A DNA stretch of 64,000 bases from Hemileia vastatrix (taxonomy: Eukaryota > Basidiomycota > Pucciniomycetes > Pucciniales > Zaghouaniaceae): NCBI GenBank assembly GCA_030280995.1, contig JASXTE010000036.1, forward strand, positions 1 to 64,000. Reading direction: 5' to 3'. Numbering within the stretch: the stretch's first letter is position 1; the number at the start of each line of letters is the position of its first letter. The notes beneath the pieces are model-generated. The model searched no databases and had not been told where the DNA came from. It saw only the letters and a program-made list of their open reading frames with translations. Below, piece after piece: positions 58,212-64,000 of the stretch. Position numbers and translations under genes: made by a program.

Positions 58212-60641
58212 TCACTTGAATAATATTATCGAAATAAGGTTGTAAAATATTGACAAAAATGATGAAGTGTACCAGTAAATCCATTCGAAAAATCCAAAGA
58301 ATCGAGACCACAGACCATCTTTTGAAGCAACCAATGCACTGAGTTGCTCATTGTTAGCAACAAAGTTGGAAATTATTTTAAGTTTCAATGGTTGTGGCCA
58401 AGTAGCTGCATTTCCTTTTTTCAGAATGGTCAGACAAATCTGATCGATGAAACGACGAAATGAAAAGACAGTCGAGTATCTGGCTTCAGAAATAGTTATG
58501 ATACTCAATGCATCTTCGAGAGGACCGATGACTTCTTTGGTGAAAGCGTCTATGTTTTCATTTCGACGACGTTCACATATTTTATCCAACTCTCCTAATA
58601 ATTGCTGTAACATTTTAAGATATACATCATAAATTTTGAATTCTCCAGTGTCACTGTTGAATTTTTCTGTGGTAGATTGCACTTCTTGCTGCAGGCGTTT
58701 GTCGAGTTCATCATCAAGAACGGGCATTTGGATTACACTTGGTGCAGTTAGATCAAGAAAACGATCAATAGATGAATCTTTTAGTCTTGTTATGTATATT
58801 TCAGCAAGTTTTTCATTTTCAGTCTTTAAATTGTCACCAGATTCTTTCAAAGACATTCTCAAATGTGATTGCATAACAGAGTGTTTTGACTCATGAGAGA
58901 ACTCACGGGTGACTTGATCGAAGTAATTAAGACCATCTTCAATCGCCAATTTCTCTACTTTTTGCAATAGAACAGGATTTAGAGGTTTCTTCCTATCCCA
59001 CTCTTTAGAAACGGTTCGGTTGAAAACTTCCAGTGATCCATTGATCATATTCATAAGGAATGTCTCTATTTCCATCGAGTTTCGTCCATTGAACAACTCA
59101 ATTATTCTGTTGAGTGATTTCGCCAGTTTCTCTTTTGAATGACTTAACTCATTATCTTCCAGAATAAGTTGCATCTGTTTGAAAGTCTTAGTTAAAATGG
59201 GGAGGTAAATAGCTTCAGCTTGTTTTTGTAAGTCTGTAGATGGTAAAGGCATCTTAATTGGGTTTAATCGTTCCTCCAATTCAACTTCTGCTTCTTGTCT
59301 CATGGTGATAAGCTTATTCTCGACCTTTTTCGAGTTGAGACTACGGATATGTTGATAACTTAGAGCAATCGAATCATCTAATTTTTGATGACCAGCAGCC
59401 GTGTTGGGTAATCCTCTCAATAGACTATTCAAGAGTTCTTTGGCTTTCGAAATACTCGCTCTGTTAGCATCAACTAAGATACTCTCTCTGACGCAATCAG
59501 AGATTCCCTTCTCATTGATGGCCTGTTTCATTTCGTCCTCGTAAACCTTGACACAAGCAGACACAGATGATGAAACCAAATTGTCGATGAAACTATCCCA
59601 TCGTGACGGAACAGAGGCAAGGTCACCATCGTTAGCAGCACTGACCAAGACCTTCAGTAAATGGGATAATTCTGCACCATCGATGTAAGTGTTGTCTCGA
59701 GATTTAGGTCTAAGTTTTTGTTTAATTTTTCTAATCAATTCATCACGTTCTTCTCGATATTCTGGTGTCAACTGTTCTTCGGTTGCATAATTCAAATTTT
59801 TCAAAAGATGTTTGCTGGTTGCAGGTAAAAATAGAGTGTGACAATCAATTTGAGAAAATATGTCGAGTAAACTTATTTTATAATGGTCTTGGTCACGCAT
59901 GTGACCTTTCATTAAACGATGTAACCATTCAGTAGCGCTTTCACCCGATTCTGTATCTTGGAAAAAATCTTGAACGACCCAAGTCAGAGGAGGAAAATTC
60001 AACATATCCTGATTGATCGATTGTAAGTACTTGGACTTTGATATTTGAGATCTCAGAGCAAATAATTGTGTTTGCCTAGAGAGAACTTCCAAATAGTCAA
60101 TGTCCGCTTGATTGATTATCTTTACCGAGTTGAATAGAAGATGAGAAGATAATAGTGTTGTGACGGCGAAAATTTTAGAATCATAAAATTCAGATACATT
60201 ATTAGCTGCGAATCCTTCTGTGTCTAAGAAAATAACATTTACAGGCTCTGATATTTTAGAATTGGTCATGACTACCGGTCTTCCCCACATCCATATTCCC
60301 ATCGTTGTTGGTTTAACGGAGGGGCCAACACCAAAACCAGATTTTTTACCCATAAGCTGATTCATTAGAAAAGACTTGCCAGAATGGAAAGGACCAACAA
60401 CACTTATAACAACTATTGGTGCTTTAATTTGAAATAAAAACTTGATGTTTTCTTCAACAACAACGAGTTGCTTATGATCTCGATCTGGTTTAACCAATTG
60501 AATAGGAATTTCTGGAGTTATATCATGATCGGTTAGATGTCCAACTGAAAATAAACTACCAATAAATAAAAAATGAAATATTGCAATCACTGACTTCATT
60601 TTGTTAGGGTAAATATGGCACCGGTGAAAACAAATGTGCAA
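58212..60641 (-). CDS. GBP-like large GTPase with signal peptide and C-terminal hydrophobic segment
   Basis: Single exon, 809 residues from the first ATG. The methionine at residue 15 (60599) is the likelier start because MKSVIAIFHFLFIGSLFSVG is a clean signal peptide. The GTPase domain resembles guanylate-binding proteins: P-loop GPFHSGKS (83-90), switch I PTTMGIWMW (~111-119), G3 FLDTEG (~138-143), and a G4-position TWVVQDF. Two departures stand out: GBP1 and atlastin have Arg at the P-loop position occupied here by His86, and the GBP RD motif reads QD. A long helical region follows, and the C-terminus is hydrophobic and aromatic (FFGFFEWIYWYTSSFLSIFY). The layout implies entry into the secretory pathway with a possible membrane anchor, unlike cytosolic vertebrate GBPs. 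It is divergent from the PRPF40-like gene. Function unknown. Confidence 0.85.
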   Translation of the reverse strand: MHICFHRCHIYPNKMKSVIAIFHFLFIGSLFSVGHLTDHDITPEIPIQLVKPDRDHKQLVVVEENIKFLFQIKAPIVVISVVGPFHSGKSFLMNQLMGKKSGFGVGPSVKPTTMGIWMWGRPVVMTNSKISEPVNVIFLDTEGFAANNVSEFYDSKIFAVTTLLSSHLLFNSVKIINQADIDYLEVLSRQTQLFALRSQISKSKYLQSINQDMLNFPPLTWVVQDFFQDTESGESATEWLHRLMKGHMRDQDHYKISLLDIFSQIDCHTLFLPATSKHLLKNLNYATEEQLTPEYREERDELIRKIKQKLRPKSRDNTYIDGAELSHLLKVLVSAANDGDLASVPSRWDSFIDNLVSSSVSACVKVYEDEMKQAINEKGISDCVRESILVDANRASISKAKELLNSLLRGLPNTAAGHQKLDDSIALSYQHIRSLNSKKVENKLITMRQEAEVELEERLNPIKMPLPSTDLQKQAEAIYLPILTKTFKQMQLILEDNELSHSKEKLAKSLNRIIELFNGRNSMEIETFLMNMINGSLEVFNRTVSKEWDRKKPLNPVLLQKVEKLAIEDGLNYFDQVTREFSHESKHSVMQSHLRMSLKESGDNLKTENEKLAEIYITRLKDSSIDRFLDLTAPSVIQMPVLDDELDKRLQQEVQSTTEKFNSDTGEFKIYDVYLKMLQQLLGELDKICERRRNENIDAFTKEVIGPLEDALSIITISEARYSTVFSFRRFIDQICLTILKKGNAATWPQPLKLKIISNFVANNEQLSALVASKDGLWSRFFGFFEWIYWYTSSFLSIFYNLISIILFK

Positions 60642-60843
60642 ATTAGACGCCGGTCACAACGAAAGGAAAACGTCTTTTTGAATTTGATACAAACTTGCCA
60701 ACAGATAGCGTAAGTAACGCTAGCATTTCCAGCTGATTCTTCAAGCCGATTGTATATTTTACTTTATTATCTTATTCTCTTATTTCAATCAGTATTTAAA
60801 CCAATATATCATCTTTTCGACATACAGCTCATAGCCTTACACC
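60642..60843. promoter_or_regulatory. Probable bidirectional promoter, GBP-like gene / PRPF40-like gene
   Basis: About 200 bp between the outer divergent start codons. TTTTACTTTATTATC-type AT-rich sequence near 60750-60790 could host start sites. A CATACAG acceptor-like site near 60828 raises the possibility of a 5' UTR intron in the plus-strand gene. Confidence 0.45.
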
Positions 60844-62373
60844 ATGTCAACTGGTGACTTTAGTAATCATTCATTTAATTCACCTTCAGCATCTATGTTA
60901 CCCCTTCCACCTGAACTTCCATCTGATCAACCATCTAAAGAAGTATTCAATGATTTACTTCGGGAAAAAAATGTATCTTCCAACTCATCATGGGAGTTTG
61001 CATTGAAACTTATCGGCAATGATAGCCGCTTTGAACGATTTAGACATCATAAAGAACGAAAGCAATGGTTTAATGATTATAAAATTGCCAAAGCACGAGA
61101 AGAAAAAGAAGAGCAAAGAGCTAAGGTCAAACGAGCACGTGAAAATTTGGAAAAATTACTTCAAACATCCGAAAAAGTTAACCCAAATACTCGCTATCGT
61201 CAAGCTTCTGAGTATTTTGCACATCATGAATCTTGGAAAGCAGTTCCTGACGCCGAACGTAGAGAAATTTTTAGAGAAGTAATTGAAGAACTGTCAATTC
61301 GTGAACGAGAAGAAGAAAAAGCAGCTCGTAAAAGAAATATGAAAGTTTTAGCTGAAATTTTGGACTCCATGACTTCAATAACCTACAGATCAAAATGGGA
61401 AGAAGCTCAAAGATTGTTACTTGATAATCCAGTCTTTGCTTCAGACGCTGGTTTGCTCGGTATGGACAAAGAAGATGCACTTGTAGTTTTTGAAGATCAT
61501 ATAAGAACACTCGAAAGAGAAGAAGATGAAGAGAGGCGTAGAGAAAAAGTCAGGGTGTATCGTACCCAACGTAAAAATCGAGAAGCATTCATGTCACTTC
61601 TCGATCAATTGCACAAGCAAGGAAAATTAACCTCAATTTCTAAATGGTCCAAATTATATCCTGAAATTTCCACCGATACAAGATACACAGCTATGCTCTC
61701 TCAACCTCTTTCAGGCTCAAATCCTTTAGATTTGTTCAAATGTTATGTTGAAGATCTCAGAAGTCGATATGAAGATGACAAAGAAATCATTCGTGACATC
61801 CTTCACAAGCAAAATTTTGAGGTTAAAGCAGACACGACGTATGAAGCCTTCGTTGACATAATCTCTCAAGACGATCGAAGTGAAAAAATTGATGGTGGAA
61901 ACGTTAAGAATATATTCGAAAAATATCTCAGCAAAGTTCAAGAAAGAGAGAAAGAAAAACTTCGCGAAGAAACTAAACGAAAGAAAAAAATTGAAAATGC
62001 CTTCATGAATTTATTGCATTCATTAGAACCACAGTTGGATGAAAATTCAGACTGGGAAGCCGTAAAGAAAGCCATTGTAGATGACGAAGCGTATAATGCG
62101 ATCTCAACAGAAGAAGAACGAATTTCTCTGTTTAAAATTTACATCCAGACCGTTCAAGAATCCTGCTCACATCATCACTCAAAGTCGAAGAAAAGGAAAA
62201 AGTCCAAAAGCAAGCACACATCATCATCATCTTCATCAAACTCATCGCCTCAAAGACCACAGGAAAATGAAGAACCTGAACCTGGACAAGTTGAATCAGA
62301 AGCGAGTGACATTGAAGAACTCGAAAAACAGCGTAAAGCACTTCTCGAACAACTCGCAGCCGCTAATAGTTAG
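60844..62373 (+). CDS. PRPF40-like pre-mRNA splicing factor, FF domains without WW domains
   Basis: Single exon, 509 residues. The start is bounded by an in-frame TAG at 60832-60834, so the frame is complete. FF-type modules run through the protein: residues ~32-82 (VFNDLLREKNVSSNSSWEFA), ~100-150, ~166-222 (LLGMDKEDALVVFEDHIRTL), ~246-305 (NPLDLFKCYVEDLRSRY), ~315-362 and ~384-436. A basic SKSKKRKKSKSKH tract and an acidic end (SDIEELEKQRKALLEQL) match the C-terminus of PRPF40A. PRPF40 bridges U1 snRNP with branch-point factor SF1 and with RNA polymerase II; the two N-terminal WW domains that bind proline-rich partners are absent here. It is either a WW-less paralogue, possibly derived by retroposition, or a lineage-specific form. 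Confidence 0.92.
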   Translation: MSTGDFSNHSFNSPSASMLPLPPELPSDQPSKEVFNDLLREKNVSSNSSWEFALKLIGNDSRFERFRHHKERKQWFNDYKIAKAREEKEEQRAKVKRARENLEKLLQTSEKVNPNTRYRQASEYFAHHESWKAVPDAERREIFREVIEELSIREREEEKAARKRNMKVLAEILDSMTSITYRSKWEEAQRLLLDNPVFASDAGLLGMDKEDALVVFEDHIRTLEREEDEERRREKVRVYRTQRKNREAFMSLLDQLHKQGKLTSISKWSKLYPEISTDTRYTAMLSQPLSGSNPLDLFKCYVEDLRSRYEDDKEIIRDILHKQNFEVKADTTYEAFVDIISQDDRSEKIDGGNVKNIFEKYLSKVQEREKEKLREETKRKKKIENAFMNLLHSLEPQLDENSDWEAVKKAIVDDEAYNAISTEEERISLFKIYIQTVQESCSHHHSKSKKRKKSKSKHTSSSSSSNSSPQRPQENEEPEPGQVESEASDIEELEKQRKALLEQLAAANS

Positions 62374-62729
62374 ATTTTTCATTTGATTTTGAATTAATTG
62401 GTTTAATTTATAATAAAATCATGCGTAAATACACTAGTCAAATTTATCAATTGATTGGTGGCACTGACCATTGACCGTTCAAGAATAACTGAAACAATTT
62501 GATCAGATAGATGTTTTGCATTGCAACAGCGAATTTTCCACACAATTGAACAGTTTTTGTACTGATAAATGATAAAATTAATATTCAATAGTAATGAATC
62601 AAAATCGAAAGTATAGTGTAAATTTTGTGTGACTTGAATTTTTCTGAAGGCACAAATTGTGTTGTAAATATCATAATTAACTATGATATTGAAGCAATGT
62701 AAAAATTGATTATTGAGCCACAGGTGTGA
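62374..62729. other. Convergent 3' UTR region, PRPF40-like / CDK2AP1-like
   Basis: AATAAA at 62412-62417 on the plus strand lies 39 nt after the PRPF40-like stop codon. A minus-strand ATTAAA at 62402-62407 could serve the opposing gene. No other feature is seen. Confidence 0.55.
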
Positions 62730-63287
62730 CTATTTACTATCACCAAATGGATTGGACACACCTGCCTGTTGCACTCCTTTGTGATTATGAACCTTAAGAT
62801 CATGTTCGTATATACATTCACGGGTGAGTAGTCTAGCTTGTATGATTCCCCGTTTGAAACGATCAAGGGACGATTTAGATCCAGAATATACTGGTTTGAG
62901 ATCTTTGGACATTTCTTTGATCACCGTAAGTAATTGACTATAACGTAATTGTAAATTAGCTTCAGATTTACTTGATTCAATTGCATTGACTGATGGGTAA
63001 ATCGGGATTGCTGATGGTACAGTCACAAGAGTTGGTGAAAAGGCAATATTACCACAGTTAATTGAAGGTGCACTTGAATTGTTCACAATCGAATTGCCGC
63101 TACTTGAACTAGCATTGGGTACTTGATTTACTAATGAACCTGAAGTACCAGATTGCAGATGTTGCTGATGCATTCCTTTGTCATCCTTTGATGGAGAGGC
63201 CATAGTCGAATCCGATGGCGTGGAGACATTAGTACGATTGATTGATGGTGCAAAATCTGATTGTGGCTCAACAAAAATGGCTGACAT
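62730..63287 (-). CDS. CDK2-associated protein 1/2-like (DOC-1) NuRD subunit
   Basis: Single exon, 185 residues. Residues ~112-160 carry the family core: LRYSQLLTVIKEMSKDLKPV, YSGSKSSLDRFKRGIIQAR and LLTREC. The core aligns with human CDK2AP1 without gaps. The N-terminal ~110 residues are Ser/Asn/Pro-rich and unconserved, longer than in the 115-residue human protein. CDK2AP proteins are structural subunits of the NuRD chromatin-remodelling complex; vertebrate CDK2AP1 was also described as a CDK2 inhibitor. As I recall, CDK2 binding needs a C-terminal Thr-Glu-Arg motif, and that is not visible here: the core ends ECIYEHDLKVHNHK. A chromatin role is therefore the safer inference. Confidence 0.9.
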   Translation of the reverse strand: MSAIFVEPQSDFAPSINRTNVSTPSDSTMASPSKDDKGMHQQHLQSGTSGSLVNQVPNASSSSGNSIVNNSSAPSINCGNIAFSPTLVTVPSAIPIYPSVNAIESSKSEANLQLRYSQLLTVIKEMSKDLKPVYSGSKSSLDRFKRGIIQARLLTRECIYEHDLKVHNHKGVQQAGVSNPFGDSK

Positions 63288-64000
63288 AGATAAATAATCG
63301 GACGGGACGAGTCAAGTTTATGAAAGATGAAAATATTAATTTATGATCTAGAACCAGTTCGTATGGATGATAATCAAGCTTGTCGAACAAAAGAGATACT
63401 GCTGAAGTTAGGACTGGCGAGTTTTTACAAAAAAAACAGATAAACTGGAAGAACCGAACTGGTCAACGAGAAATGAGGTTGGGGGAGATTCAAACATTCA
63501 TAATGATCCTTCCGTGGCAGGAAGTCCATGAGAGGACAAAGTCACTTGTAGCTGTTGCGCAAATTCAACCGTTAGACAACCACACCACACAAAGACAAGT
63601 GCTGCCAAGACAAGTGCTGTTAAAATTCATCACCATGTGAAATTCAAGTCTCTTCTTGTGCTATTCTTTCTCGTGAAAGTGACAATCATTCTAATTGCTC
63701 GGATTGGCAACTCATTTGTACCATTTTTTGTTGTTGGCACCACTGTTGTCGTGTTCCACCGAGAGGAAAGAGTTTATCCTCTTTTACTCTTTAGATTTGT
63801 AAACAAAAACAACAATGTACATGACTTTGGTGTAGAGAACATTTTGTAAAACTGACTGTCAGGACAAACAAGTTCACCAGACTGCGCCATTTTACGCAAA
63901 GTTCAAAGAAAGAATTAAGGACATTTTCATTCATTTCTTCATCAATATCTTGTATTCATTTTTTCTTCCTGGTAACAAGATGAATTGATTTGCAAAAATT
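63288..64000. other. Right edge, upstream of the CDK2AP1-like gene
   Basis: This includes the promoter and 5' UTR of the minus-strand CDK2AP1-like gene. Plus-strand frames at 63380-63640 and 63637-63849 show no recognisable family. Nothing else is supported. Confidence 0.45.

Overview
This is nuclear DNA from a metazoan, most likely an arthropod and plausibly an acariform mite. That inference rests on animal-specific genes (syntaxin-1A, a C3G-type Rap exchange factor, a GRB7/10/14-type adaptor, IFT38), low GC, many GT-AG introns of only 56-103 nt beside a few of 1-2.4 kb, several single-exon genes, and abundant trinucleotide microsatellites. No bacterial, viral or CRISPR features were seen. 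The species is not determined.

Left part (1-21,024): a single-exon secreted TGF-beta propeptide-like protein on the minus strand (1258-2166); a gene-poor 6.4 kb; single-exon diphosphomevalonate decarboxylase (8617-9852); and the five-exon RAPGEF1/C3G homologue (12117-21024). A segment of C3G intron 2 is duplicated about 9.7 kb upstream.

Middle (21,025-45,240): a 7.5 kb AT-rich gene desert ending in a decayed PPME1 copy (28544-29438); a small two-exon secreted Cys-rich protein (30212-31038, minus); an F-box protein (minus) head-to-head with a four-exon LYRM7-like complex III assembly factor (33964-34593); the single-exon GRB7/10/14-like adaptor (37207-39807, minus); and 5.4 kb without coding sequence.

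Right part (45,241-64,000) is gene-dense and alternates strands. DENR (minus) and a SENP/Ulp1-type SUMO protease (plus) share 151 bp. Syntaxin-1A (49701-52665) has four coding exons behind a probable untranslated exon. A possible signal-peptide exon lies at 54778. IFT38/CLUAP1 (55987-57810, seven exons) converges on a GBP-like GTPase (minus) that has a signal peptide. That GTPase is head-to-head with a PRPF40-like FF-domain protein lacking WW domains, which converges on a CDK2AP1-like NuRD subunit (minus).

The genes form no single pathway; they are mostly conserved housekeeping and signalling genes. Three head-to-head pairs separated by roughly 120-245 bp suggest shared promoters. I found no strong evidence of a wholly new system. 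The most unusual items are the GBP-like GTPase, the WW-less PRPF40, the lone TGF-beta propeptide, the internal duplication in the SUMO protease, the dead PPME1 copy and the stop-free in-frame intron in LYRM7. Splice sites were read by eye from GT/AG consensus, reading phase and remembered family sequences; no alignment was run.
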